Below, in pieces: positions 42,796 to 51,394 of a stretch of 64,000 nucleotides of DNA; the stretch's first letter is position 1; each line of letters opens with the position of its first letter. Both the position numbers and the translations under genes were made by a program. The notes below the pieces were generated by a model. The model made no database searches and was not told where the DNA came from. It worked only from the letters and a program-made list of their open reading frames with translations. The DNA comes from Maricaulaceae bacterium EIL42A08 (GTDB lineage: Bacteria > Pseudomonadota > Alphaproteobacteria > Caulobacterales > Maricaulaceae): contig JAMZNZ010000003.1 of NCBI GenBank assembly GCA_024178355.1, positions 452,527-516,526 on the forward strand, written 5' to 3'.

Positions 42796-43521
42796 ATGGG
42801 CAAGACTGCACTCGTAACCGGGGGTACACGCGGGATCGGCAAAGCGATCTGTCTCGCGCTGAAAGAGGCCGGCTACACAGTCGCGGCGAACTATGCTGGC
42901 AATGATGAAGCCGCTCAGGCCTTCAAGGCTGAAACCGGCATCGACGTCTTCAAGTGGTCGGTGGCTGATTATGACGCCTGCGTTGAAGGAATCGCCAAGG
43001 TCGAGGCCGCGCTGGGACCGGTGGACATCCTCGTGAACAACGCCGGGATCACCCGCGACGCGCCCTTCCACAAGATGACGCCCCAGCAGTGGAATGATGT
43101 CATCAACACCAACCTGTCCGGGGTGTTCAATATGACGCACCCACTTTGGAACGGTATGCGCGAGCGCAGCTTTGGCCGGATCGTCACGATCTCCTCGATC
43201 AACGGTCAGAAAGGACAGTTTGCCCAGGCCAATTATTCCGCCGCCAAGGCAGGCGATCTGGGCTTCACCAAGGCACTCGCCCAGGAAGGCGCGCGCAAGA
43301 ACATCACCGTGAACGCGATCTGCCCGGGCTATATCGCTACCGAAATGGTGATGGCGGTGCCTGAAGCGGTGCGCGAGCAGATCATCTCCACCATTCCAGT
43401 GGGACGTCTGGGTGAAGCCGACGAGATCGCGCGCTGCGTGGTCTTCCTCGTGTCTGACGAAGCCGGTTTCATCACCGGTGCCACGCTGACGGCCAATGGC
43501 GGTCAGTATATGGCAAGCTAA
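42796..43521 (+). CDS. phaB: Acetoacetyl-CoA reductase
   Basis: A 241-residue short-chain dehydrogenase reducing acetoacetyl-CoA to (R)-3-hydroxybutyryl-CoA with NADPH for PHB synthesis. It shows A-L-V-T-G-G-T-R-G-I-G-K at the start, N-N-A-G-I-T-R-D near 90, the catalytic Ser in I-S-S-I-N-G-Q-K-G-Q-F-G/A-Q and Y-S-A-A-K. The start at 42796 follows GAGAGGAA; a much longer upstream frame is ruled out because it adds unrelated sequence over the operator region. phaA and phaC are not nearby. Confidence 0.93.
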   Translation: MGKTALVTGGTRGIGKAICLALKEAGYTVAANYAGNDEAAQAFKAETGIDVFKWSVADYDACVEGIAKVEAALGPVDILVNNAGITRDAPFHKMTPQQWNDVINTNLSGVFNMTHPLWNGMRERSFGRIVTISSINGQKGQFAQANYSAAKAGDLGFTKALAQEGARKNITVNAICPGYIATEMVMAVPEAVREQIISTIPVGRLGEADEIARCVVFLVSDEAGFITGATLTANGGQYMAS

Positions 43522-43614
43522 AAGCGGCTTTGATCGGGGCGCGAGCTGCAGTGCGTTTGCGTCATTCATCCCGGCGCCCCGATTTTGCCCAAGTGCGCTT
43601 TTAAGCATGTACCC

Positions 43615-44349
43615 ATGTTAAGGGGAATCATCTCCCTGTTTGCTGCTGGTGCCGGGGCTTGGGCGCTTTCTGCAGCAGATGGGATCGGCCAGTCGAATCC
43701 ATTCCGCCAACTGCTCGGTCAGCAAACCGAGGAGCGAACAGACACATCCATCTGGTTTGAGCGGGCCGATGGGAATGGCCGCTTTATCCTGGACCGTACC
43801 ATGCGTCCGGCACTGCTCTGGCAGGAAGGAGGGCGTGAGGTTATTGCGCTTTACCGCGCTCCCGCATCAGGTGGAGGCCAGGTCTGGCTATCAGATACTG
43901 ACCGCACCGTGCTGCGCGAGAGCAATCTGGGCGGCTGGACCTATTTCCCACCGGACGCCCGCGACGGTGTCATCGTAGAGCCACTGGGCCGGGCGCGTAC
44001 CCTTGTCGCTGCGCCGGCTGGAGGCGACGAGCTGCAGGCTGCAGCTCGCGATATGGTCGATACGCTTGCCGGTTATTCGCGCAATGAAGTCAGCGCCCAG
44101 CTTACCAGTCTGACCCAGGATCAGAACCCTTACATCATTGATGCGATGGCGATGGTCGTGATGGGGGCCGACCAGGCCTCACGCCGATCCATGCGCGATC
44201 TTGAGGTGATCCGTATTGGGGTAGGGGAAGCCCCACGGGTCAGCTATGACGGGCGAACTCTGGACATCTCTGTCGCCACACATATGGGCTATGGCGGGCG
44301 GCCCAGTTCTGAATATATCCGCCGGGCCATTGATGCAGGTGGTCGTTAG
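43615..44349 (+). CDS. Exported protein of unknown function, possibly DUF4908
   Basis: A 244-residue protein with a signal-like start (MLRGIISLFAAGAGAWALSAA). A beta-rich half (FILDRTMRPALLWQEG ... VWLSDTDRTVLRESNLGGWTYF) precedes an Ala-rich helical half. The order resembles the DUF4908 group of Caulobacterales, which is a recollection and not checked. It is probably periplasmic. Its stop overlaps the convergent cupin gene (TTAG). Confidence 0.65.
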   Translation: MLRGIISLFAAGAGAWALSAADGIGQSNPFRQLLGQQTEERTDTSIWFERADGNGRFILDRTMRPALLWQEGGREVIALYRAPASGGGQVWLSDTDRTVLRESNLGGWTYFPPDARDGVIVEPLGRARTLVAAPAGGDELQAAARDMVDTLAGYSRNEVSAQLTSLTQDQNPYIIDAMAMVVMGADQASRRSMRDLEVIRIGVGEAPRVSYDGRTLDISVATHMGYGGRPSSEYIRRAIDAGGR

Positions 44350-44816
44350 TCGGCCTTGTGACCCGTTGGCGGACCGTCCGGTCCGGGGCGCCAGTGTTCT
44401 GGCGCCATTTCAAAGCCTGAAAACTCAAAGCCGGGTGCCACCACGCAGCTGACCAGCGTCCACGCGCCCAATGACTCCGCTGTTTGCCAGGCATCCGGTG
44501 GAACCACCGCCTGAGGCCGATCACCGGCGCGCAGGTCCGGGCCGAGCCGCTGGAAGCGGGCGTTTACACCGTCATCGCTGATCGTCAGGGCCAGCGGTGC
44601 ACCGGCTTGCCAGAGCCAGACTTCGGTGGCATCCACCTTATGCCAGGTCGAAACCTGATCAGCGGCGAGCAGAAAATAGATTGCCGTCATCGCCGAGCGA
44701 TCACCGGCCTCCGCCGCTTCGCGATAGGTTTCCACATACCAGCCGCCCTCTGGATGGGGCTGCATGCCCAGCATGCGCACGATTTCCTGCACTCCAAGGT
44801 CGCCAGATGGTCGCAT
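44346..44816 (-). CDS. Cupin protein of the DUF985 family
   Basis: A 156-residue single-domain cupin. It shows L-G-M-Q-P-H-P-E-G-G-W-Y-V-E-T-Y-R, A-I-Y-F-L-L-A-A-D-Q-V-S-T-W-H-K-V-D-A-T-E-V-W-L-W and V-S-C-V-V-A-P-G-F-E-F-S-G-F-E-M, all hallmarks of DUF985. Function is unknown; the fold suggests a small-molecule or sugar isomerase-like role. The start at 44816 has GGAGG at the right distance. Confidence 0.9.
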   Translation of the reverse strand: MRPSGDLGVQEIVRMLGMQPHPEGGWYVETYREAAEAGDRSAMTAIYFLLAADQVSTWHKVDATEVWLWQAGAPLALTISDDGVNARFQRLGPDLRAGDRPQAVVPPDAWQTAESLGAWTLVSCVVAPGFEFSGFEMAPEHWRPGPDGPPTGHKAD

Positions 44817-44921
44817 ATTGGCCTCCTGCAAAAGCGCGCTCACCACAAAACGTGTTCAATTAACCGGACGCTCACCCTGACTGGTCTAGGGTTATCGCCT
44901 AGTTTTTGTCGAGACCCAGTC

Positions 44922-46046
44922 ATGGCCAAAGATGTCTTTGGAAAATTGTCTTTCCTGAACCGGGGGGGCTCCACCAGCCGCGTCATCGATCTTGTGTCGG
45001 TGAAGGAACGCTATAGCGAGACGCCCGGCTGGGCTACCAACCCGATGTTTCGCACACCGCGGCTGAACAAGAGCTTTGTGGTCAAACACACTCTGCGCGC
45101 CTGGGAGCGTGAACAGCTGGGTGGCAATCGTACGACAGCAACCAAGGTGATCGTCCCGATCAGCGATATGAATCTTGATCTGGGTGGGCACTCCATCTTT
45201 GTTGAAGATCTCGGCTTTGATCGCCAGCTTGCAAACCATCTGGGCATTAGCCCGGGGCAGCTTGAATTCGTGGCGGATGTGGAGCGCCTGCGCGCGCTTG
45301 CGGCGCTGCCGTCCTTTGATCCCTATTTGCTGCACGAGTTTTTCCGCCGGAACGGTCAGACCATTGATGAGTGCTATTTTGTCATCTCTGATGACGAGCT
45401 TCAGCGCATTTCCAAATTCGTCGCCGCCCAGATCGACACGCTGGTGCAAAAGGCGATGGGAGCAGATGGTGACGCGACCACGCTGTCAAAGTCGCAGAAG
45501 CTGGCCAAGGTTCTGTTTGAAGATGAGGATTCGCCCCAGCTGACGGTCATTCGCGAAGCGCTCTGCATGACCCAGCAGGAGTATCGTGACGGCGTCTTCG
45601 GCTGGAAGGGTACGCTTTACTACAGCTGGCGGTCAGGCGACTGCTATGCCGATATGGTGGAGTTCCTACGCAGCCTGAAAAGTCTACACATCGTCGGTCT
45701 GATGGGATCAGACAAGGCTGAAATCCGCACCATCATGTCGTCCATCGCCCAGCTCGCGACGGGGCGCTGGAACCGTTTGAAGACCCAGCTGGATGCCTAC
45801 CACACCGAGTTTGATACCTTCGTTCAGCGCGGCGATCCTGCAGCGCTAAAGAACTTCATGACCCGCGCGCCGGAGCTGTTCGTGGAGATGGGCGAGGATC
45901 TTGGCCGCCTGCAGCACGTGACCGCCTACTGGCGCTTCTGGACCAAGGATCACCGCGGCAAGGCGCTGTCAGCGCAAGAAGCCTTCGACCTTTTGCCGGA
46001 CTTTGAAGCGGCACTTCAGACCACAAACATGAAAGACGCGGCCTAG
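44922..46046 (+). CDS. Unknown protein, paralogue of the gene at 61,109-62,212
   Basis: A 374-residue soluble, mostly helical protein with no signal peptide. Blocks shared with the second copy are L-G-G-H-S-I-F-V-E (~88-96), P-S-F-D-P-Y-L-L-H-E (~132-141), F-G-W-K-G-T-L-Y-Y-S-W (~222-232) and H-V-T-A-Y-W-R-F-W-T-K-D-H near the C terminus. I recognise no catalytic motif. The ATG at 44922 is the first in a region of good coding bias. The stop overlaps that of the convergent thioesterase gene (CTAG). Confidence 0.8.
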   Translation: MAKDVFGKLSFLNRGGSTSRVIDLVSVKERYSETPGWATNPMFRTPRLNKSFVVKHTLRAWEREQLGGNRTTATKVIVPISDMNLDLGGHSIFVEDLGFDRQLANHLGISPGQLEFVADVERLRALAALPSFDPYLLHEFFRRNGQTIDECYFVISDDELQRISKFVAAQIDTLVQKAMGADGDATTLSKSQKLAKVLFEDEDSPQLTVIREALCMTQQEYRDGVFGWKGTLYYSWRSGDCYADMVEFLRSLKSLHIVGLMGSDKAEIRTIMSSIAQLATGRWNRLKTQLDAYHTEFDTFVQRGDPAALKNFMTRAPELFVEMGEDLGRLQHVTAYWRFWTKDHRGKALSAQEAFDLLPDFEAALQTTNMKDAA

Positions 46047-46966
46047 GCCTTCAGTCCTTCAATGGCGATGCTGTTTAGCCGGGCAACTTCATCCGGCGTT
46101 GCCCGCTTCAGCTTGCGCGCTTCAAGATCCATCAGGCAAGCGACAGCTTCCATGGACCAGAGGTTCTCACCCGTCACCGGATCGACGACCCAGTGCACCA
46201 GCGTGCGTATCTTGTCATTGGCCGACTTTACACCAGAGCGCACCTCAAACCCCTGACCGGCCCGCGGCCAGCGGCGCATATGGATGCGCGCTTCAAGAAC
46301 GGCACCGGATGTGGTCAGCGGCTTGCCTTCGCGCAGGGCCTGCCAGTGATCGGGGAAGGCGGCTTCAAAATGGGTGACGCTGTCGGAGATTTTCCCGAAC
46401 GCGAACTCGGCGCGCATATGGCCGAGCGCATCGACCTCATGGGCGTTGATCATGCCCTGACCGATCGGCTCCATCCCCAGCGCTTGGGCGCGGGCCCGCG
46501 TTGGCTTCGCTTCGCGCTCAGACAGATCGATGGAGCGGGTGTTGCACTCCGGCGGCCGTTGAACGGTCAGGCCTTCAAGCGCGTCGCGAGTGCGGCTCGA
46601 CCAAGGAAAAGTTCGGCCAAAGGCGGGCGCGTAATGGACCAGCTTCACGGTAAAGCTCGCTGCCGGGATGCCGCGCGCCGGATGATCCATGATCAAGGCG
46701 GCGGTCAGGCTGGTCTCATCGTGATCAATCACGCCGCCCCGAATGGAGAGCGGGGTGCCCGGCCGCGCTTCCGCGAGGAAACGCACCGTGATCGCGCGCG
46801 CGATCAGGGTTGCATAGGGGCTTTCAGTGAAGGCATCGGGCATGGCCAGATGGCGAGCGAGACTTGCGACCGCTTCAGAGGCCTTGGCCAGATAGAAACG
46901 CACATTGAGATGGCCGAGCTCTTCACACTCCCAGGCGTTTGCGATCCCGCGCCACAGCGTCTCCAT
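46043..46966 (-). CDS. Double-hotdog acyl-CoA thioesterase-like protein
   Basis: A 307-residue protein made of two hotdog domains. The first carries E-E-L-G-H-L-N-V-R-F-Y (~15-25) and the second carries V-D-A-L-G-H-M-R-A-E-F (~176-186), each matching the GH-x-N active-site region of 4HBT proteins. Substrate unknown. It lies between the unknown 374-residue gene and the Fur-type regulator. Confidence 0.8.
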   Translation of the reverse strand: METLWRGIANAWECEELGHLNVRFYLAKASEAVASLARHLAMPDAFTESPYATLIARAITVRFLAEARPGTPLSIRGGVIDHDETSLTAALIMDHPARGIPAASFTVKLVHYAPAFGRTFPWSSRTRDALEGLTVQRPPECNTRSIDLSEREAKPTRARAQALGMEPIGQGMINAHEVDALGHMRAEFAFGKISDSVTHFEAAFPDHWQALREGKPLTTSGAVLEARIHMRRWPRAGQGFEVRSGVKSANDKIRTLVHWVVDPVTGENLWSMEAVACLMDLEARKLKRATPDEVARLNSIAIEGLKA

Positions 46967-46986
46967 GGTCGTTGCCCTTTTTCAAC

Positions 46987-47445
46987 TCAGGCGCAGTCGG
47001 CGCAGCGCCCGTAATGTTCAATCACGGAGCGCTCCAGCCTGAAGCCTTTCGGTGCACCGTCGCCGCTGACCCGTGGGACGTGACGCTCCTCAACCGAGCC
47101 GCACCGGCCACAGATAAACAGCGCCGCGGTATCGTCGGTATGCTGGTCTGCATGGTCGCCATGGCTGCAGGCGGTATAGGCGTTCAGCGCCTCAACCTTG
47201 TGGGCCAGCCCCGCCTTGGTCAGAAAGTCCAGCGCCCGATAAACGGTGGGGGGCTGTGCGCCGCCATTGGGTTTAAGCGCGGCCAGAAGATCATAGGCCT
47301 TCACCGGTCCGCCCGCTTCCAGCAGCAATTCCAGAACCCGCTTGCGCAGCGGCGTCAGGGACAGGCCCCGCTCCTCACAGCTGGTCTCGATGGCCGAAAT
47401 GGCGTGGGCGATGTCGGTGGATGTGGTGGCAGATGCGTCAGTCAT
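46987..47445 (-). CDS. Fur-family regulator, Zur-like
   Basis: A 152-residue regulator with a winged-helix N half (L-T-P-L-R-K-R-V-L-E-L-L-L ... T-V-Y-R-A-L-D-F-L-T) and a metal-binding C half. The latter has H-G-D-H-A-D-Q-H, C-G-R-C-G-S-V-E and a terminal C-A-D-C for structural zinc. This Cys pattern and the short His loop favour Zur over Fur. The start at 47445 matches the family; the upstream frame extension is not conserved in type. Targets are not visible nearby. Confidence 0.85.
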   Translation of the reverse strand: MTDASATTSTDIAHAISAIETSCEERGLSLTPLRKRVLELLLEAGGPVKAYDLLAALKPNGGAQPPTVYRALDFLTKAGLAHKVEALNAYTACSHGDHADQHTDDTAALFICGRCGSVEERHVPRVSGDGAPKGFRLERSVIEHYGRCADCA

Positions 47446-47604
47446 GGGCGCGAACTTACTGAGTCTGCTGGCTGAAGGCGAGGGGGCGAGCGGATAAAGC
47501 AAACAGTCTTTGCATTTACCCTCTCTCAACTTTCCTTAACGCACCCTATGCTCCCGAGTTGGGTTTAAGTGATTCGGGCTCTGGTGCTTTGATCGGGAGG
47601 GTGC

Positions 47605-48825
47605 ATGCCCAAGGCAGGCGACATATTGGTGGTTCTCACCTACGCCATGGTGGCTGTTGTCGCGGCGCTGGGCTTTGACCGATTTGGTCTGATGTCCACC
47701 GAGCTTGCCTGGATCATGGGCGCTGTCGTTTTCCTGATTGCTGGCCAGGTGCATTCGGCCGCCGCCCGCGCTGAAGAGCGCGCCCTGTTTGAAGACGAGC
47801 TGCACCAGCTTAAAGCCGCCAACCTGTCCATGCTGGATGAGCTTCAGGCCGCCCAGGAACGCATTGACGAGATTGGTGAGGCCAAGGCCTCTGACAGCGC
47901 CGCCGGGCTCTCGCTTGGGGGCGCGACGGGCAATAAGCCGGATGACCAGCTGGTCGCTGAGTTGCTGGCGCGCCTGAACAAGGGTGAAGCAGTCCCTGAA
48001 ACCACGCCAGCGCCCCACCGGACCCGCAGCGAAGCCACGCGAATCGTCCGCGAGGCGCTGGAGAACAATCGCGTCGATCTGTATCTGCAGCCGGTGGTCG
48101 GCCTGCCTCAACGCCGCACCTATTTCTACGAGGGCTATACGCGCATCCGCGAAAGCAATGGCGTGGTGGTGGCACCGGGGGACTTCCTGGCCGCGGCCGA
48201 AGAAGCCGGGCTCATCACCGATGTGGACAATCTGTTGCTGCTGCGCTGTGTCCAGATCGTGCGCCGCCTGACCAAGGCGGATCGCCGGGTTGGCGTGTTC
48301 TGCAACGTCTCCATCAACTCTTTGGCGGACGAAGATTTCTTCCCGGCCTTTCTCGATTTCCTGCGTCGCAACTCAGACCTTGCCGGTGCGCTGGTCTTCG
48401 AGATGCCGCGTGCCGCGTTTGAAAACCGCTCGGCGATCGCCGCCCGCAACATGGCCCGCCTGGCCGACTACGGCTTCCGCTTCTCCATCGACCAGGTCAG
48501 TGACCTGTCGCTCGATCTGTCGGAGCTGCAGCGCGCTGGCGTGCGCTTCTTAAAAGTGGCTGGCACCCGCCTGGTTGAAGCCGCCCATGGCGGTGAGCCG
48601 ATTGCCGGGCGCGAAGCCGGGGCCCTGCGCCCTGAAGATATCGCCGGGCTGTTTGCTCGCTACGGCATCGATCTCATCGCTGAGAAGATCGAAAACGAGG
48701 GCACCGTGGTCGAAGTCCTCGACCTCGACATTGCCTACGCCCAGGGCCACCTCTTTGGTGCCCCGCGTCCGGTGCGTGACGACGTCATCACCGAGGCCGA
48801 CAACAAGCTGCGCCAGACGGGGTAG
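47605..48825 (+). CDS. tipF: Membrane EAL-domain protein, TipF-like
   Basis: A 406-residue protein. Two N-terminal helices (~7-24, ~35-50), a coiled coil (~52-95) and a C-terminal EAL domain (~145-395) give the layout of Caulobacter TipF, a c-di-GMP receptor that places the flagellum. Catalysis is doubtful: the EAL signature reads Y-E-G-Y-T-R and the DDFG loop reads I-D-Q-V-S. N-V-S, L-K-V, E-K-I-E and A-Q-G-H-L-F-G remain and could still bind the ligand. The next gene is a TIGR01459 HAD, also next to tipF as I recall. Confidence 0.82.
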   Translation: MPKAGDILVVLTYAMVAVVAALGFDRFGLMSTELAWIMGAVVFLIAGQVHSAAARAEERALFEDELHQLKAANLSMLDELQAAQERIDEIGEAKASDSAAGLSLGGATGNKPDDQLVAELLARLNKGEAVPETTPAPHRTRSEATRIVREALENNRVDLYLQPVVGLPQRRTYFYEGYTRIRESNGVVVAPGDFLAAAEEAGLITDVDNLLLLRCVQIVRRLTKADRRVGVFCNVSINSLADEDFFPAFLDFLRRNSDLAGALVFEMPRAAFENRSAIAARNMARLADYGFRFSIDQVSDLSLDLSELQRAGVRFLKVAGTRLVEAAHGGEPIAGREAGALRPEDIAGLFARYGIDLIAEKIENEGTVVEVLDLDIAYAQGHLFGAPRPVRDDVITEADNKLRQTG

Positions 48826-48909
48826 GTTTTTCTCTGTCTTCCCCTACGGAGGTGGGGGAGGACAAACAAAGTTTGACCTCCCACCCCACACAGCCTAGCT
48901 CATCGGCCC

Positions 48910-49755
48910 ATGACCGATAGCTTTCAACTCTCCGCCGTCGCCGCTGATTATGATGCCATCCTGTGTGATGTCTGGGGGGTGATCCGGGGTGGGCATGATC
49001 TGGTGCCCTCCGCGATTGAGGCGCTTCAGAGATTCCGCGCGCAGGGCGGCACGGTGGTGCTGCTTTCGAATTCTCCGCGCCGGGCGTCCTCGTTGCTGAA
49101 TTTTCTTAAAGACATGGGCGCGCCCGATTATGCCTGGGACGATGCGGTGACCTCGGGCGAGGCGACGTTTTCGCTTTTGACCGATCGCGCGCCGGGTCCG
49201 GCCTACAAGATCGGCGCAAAATGGGATGAGGGACTTTATGAAGGTTCCGGCCTGGAGTTCGCCCCGCTGGATAAGGCCCGGTTCGTGTCCTGCACCGGGC
49301 TTGTCGATTACCCGGACGATCATCCCGATCGCTATGAAGACACGCTGCGCGAAGCCCAGCTGCGTGGCCTGACGATGATCTGCGCCAATCCCGATATCGT
49401 GGTGCGCCAGGGCGACAAGCTCGCCTGGTGTGCCGGTGCGCTGGCCCAGCGATTTGAGGAAATGGGCGGCGAAGTCATCCTGCCGGGCAAGCCCAACCCG
49501 CCGATCTATGATCTGGCCTATTCAAAGATTGAGACGATCCGCGGTGCGACGGACAAGTCCCGCATCCTTGCCATCGGGGACGGACCGCAAACCGATATCG
49601 CTGGCGCGGTGCGCGAAGATCTCGACGTGCTCTTCATTGCCGCTGGGATTGTCGAAGACCAGATGGGCGGGTCTTTCAGTGAAGACACCGCCCAAGCCCT
49701 GCTGGCGGAGCGCAAGCTCACCGCTCGCCATGTCGCGCCCGTTCTGGAGTGGTAG
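48910..49755 (+). CDS. HAD-family hydrolase of the TIGR01459 type
   Basis: A 281-residue HAD IIA protein. Motif I is L-C-D-V-W-G-V-I-R-G-G, motif II L-S-N-S-P-R-R-A, the Lys is in G-K-P-N-P-P-I-Y and motif IV reads I-G-D-G-P-Q-T-D-I-A-G-A. The missing second Asp in motif I (D-V-W) is normal in this alphaproteobacterial group. The substrate is unknown. It follows the TipF-like gene on the same strand. Confidence 0.87.
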   Translation: MTDSFQLSAVAADYDAILCDVWGVIRGGHDLVPSAIEALQRFRAQGGTVVLLSNSPRRASSLLNFLKDMGAPDYAWDDAVTSGEATFSLLTDRAPGPAYKIGAKWDEGLYEGSGLEFAPLDKARFVSCTGLVDYPDDHPDRYEDTLREAQLRGLTMICANPDIVVRQGDKLAWCAGALAQRFEEMGGEVILPGKPNPPIYDLAYSKIETIRGATDKSRILAIGDGPQTDIAGAVREDLDVLFIAAGIVEDQMGGSFSEDTAQALLAERKLTARHVAPVLEW

Positions 49756-49758
49756 GGC

Positions 49759-50472
49759 CTAGCCCTCAATCTCCCATACCGCGCTGACGCTGGCGGTTAC
49801 GGTCAGCTCGCCCGCGGCGATCTGGGTGCCCGCATCAGAGGCAAACTCAGCGCGTGCCATCATCGGCATTGGACGAGGCATTGAAGCGCCGCCTTCTGAG
49901 AAGTTCAAAAGCCGCACGACATCAAACCCGGCCGCCTCAGCGTAGAGATCGCGGCGGGCATTGAGATTGGTGACCGCCTGCTGGCGGGCCTGATCGAGAG
50001 CGTCTTCGTACCGTGAGGAAGAGAAGGTGACGCCGTTAAGCGTATTGGCACCCGCTTCAAACATGGCGTCCACTGCCGGGCCGACGTCATCGATGTCGCG
50101 CACCAGAGCGGTGACGGTATTGCGGGCCTCGTAGGCGATGATGCGCGGCTGTTCGCCTCGACTTGAATCATACCGGGAATAGACAGGATTGACCGAAAGC
50201 TGACTTGTCTGGATGTCGCGTTCCTCAATTCCGGCACGGCGCAGTTCGCGGAAGACTCCATCCATGGACGCCGCGTTGGCACGCAGGGCTTCGGCCGCGC
50301 TGTCACCGCGCGAGACGACGCCAACCGAGACCGTCGCCTGATCGGGGACCAGCGTGACTTCACCGGTGGCCGAAAGCGAGAGCTGGGCGATGCGCGGCTC
50401 GACCTCCTGCGCGAGCGCCGGTGCAGCCGGCAGGACAAAAAGGGTGAGGGCGAGGGCGGCAGAACGGATCAC
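49759..50472 (-). CDS. Exported SIMPL-domain (DUF541) protein
   Basis: A 237-residue periplasmic protein with a Sec signal (…PAAPALAQ) and one SIMPL domain. It shows L-S-L-S-A-T-G-E-V-T-L-V-P-D-Q-A-T-V-S-V-G-V, then I-Q-T-S-Q-L-S-V-N-P-V-Y and G-A-N-T-L-N-G-V-T-F. Related proteins (e.g. BP26 of Brucella, YggE) form large assemblies and affect oxidative stress, with unclear chemistry. Confidence 0.88.
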   Translation of the reverse strand: MIRSAALALTLFVLPAAPALAQEVEPRIAQLSLSATGEVTLVPDQATVSVGVVSRGDSAAEALRANAASMDGVFRELRRAGIEERDIQTSQLSVNPVYSRYDSSRGEQPRIIAYEARNTVTALVRDIDDVGPAVDAMFEAGANTLNGVTFSSSRYEDALDQARQQAVTNLNARRDLYAEAAGFDVVRLLNFSEGGASMPRPMPMMARAEFASDAGTQIAAGELTVTASVSAVWEIEG

Positions 50473-50708
50473 GACGGAACTCCTTCATATGGCAACAGAT
50501 CAACTTTGAAGCGGAGCGTGATCGCGCTCAATGGCGAATTTGTGGTGAGGGCCGTGCAAAGGCTGGGCCTCGTTATGAAGAGCACACCCCCATACAACCG
50601 GCCTATACCTCCCATCGACAAAATCCCTCACGCACTGGTGATGGGCTGAAGTCTTTGCCGCGGCGCGATGCTGACTTACCTAGCGGGTGAGATCACAGGA
50701 GCCTTGCC

Positions 50709-51389
50709 ATGGAACTCAACGCTGATTTTTCAAAGCCCGCCCAGGTGCACGACGCTCAGAACCCCTGGCGCGCCTCGCCGTCGGCTGGGGTGGAGCGCAA
50801 GATGCTTGATCGCATCGGCGATGAAGTCGCTCGCGCCACGACCATTGTGCGCTTTGCAGAAGGCAGCAATTTTGCGCCCCACACCCATGGCGGCGGCGAG
50901 GAGTTCATCGTGCTAGAAGGCGTCTTTCAGGACGAGCATGCCGACTATCCTGTGGGTAGCTATGTCAGGAACCCGCCAACCAGCCGCCACACCCCGCGCT
51001 CTGAGCCCGGCTGCACCATCTTTGTAAAGCTCTGGCAGATGCAGCCTGAGGATCGCCAGCACGTGGTGGTCGACATGAATAGGGTGGATCTGGTGCCAGA
51101 CGCGACCCGCCAGGGCGTCAGCTTCGCCACCCTGTTTGAGGATGACCATGAGACCGTCCGCAAGGAGCGCTGGACCGCCGGGGCAAGCGTGACGCTGGAT
51201 ACCACGGGCGGGGCCGAGCTTCTGGTCTTGAGCGGTGCTCTTCGCGAGGGAGAGACGCAGCTGGCCGCGCGTGACTGGTTGCGTGTGCCCGATGGCGAAG
51301 ACTGCACGCTGGTCGCGGGACCCGAGGGCGCAGAGATCTGGATCAAGATCGGGCATCTCGCCCATGTGCGCGTGCCGCAGGCGGCGTAA
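50709..51389 (+). CDS. ChrR-like double cupin protein
   Basis: A 226-residue cytoplasmic protein with two cupin halves. The first has the metal motif F-A-P-H-T-H-G-G-G-E-E-F-I-V-L-E-G (~56-72) and a later H-T-P-R; the second half looks degenerate. It resembles the C-terminal cupin of ChrR anti-sigma factors but lacks their zinc-binding N-terminal domain, so anti-sigma activity is unlikely. The monooxygenase-like gene follows five bases later, suggesting an operon. Confidence 0.78.
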   Translation: MELNADFSKPAQVHDAQNPWRASPSAGVERKMLDRIGDEVARATTIVRFAEGSNFAPHTHGGGEEFIVLEGVFQDEHADYPVGSYVRNPPTSRHTPRSEPGCTIFVKLWQMQPEDRQHVVVDMNRVDLVPDATRQGVSFATLFEDDHETVRKERWTAGASVTLDTTGGAELLVLSGALREGETQLAARDWLRVPDGEDCTLVAGPEGAEIWIKIGHLAHVRVPQAA

Positions 51390-51394
51390 CTTAG

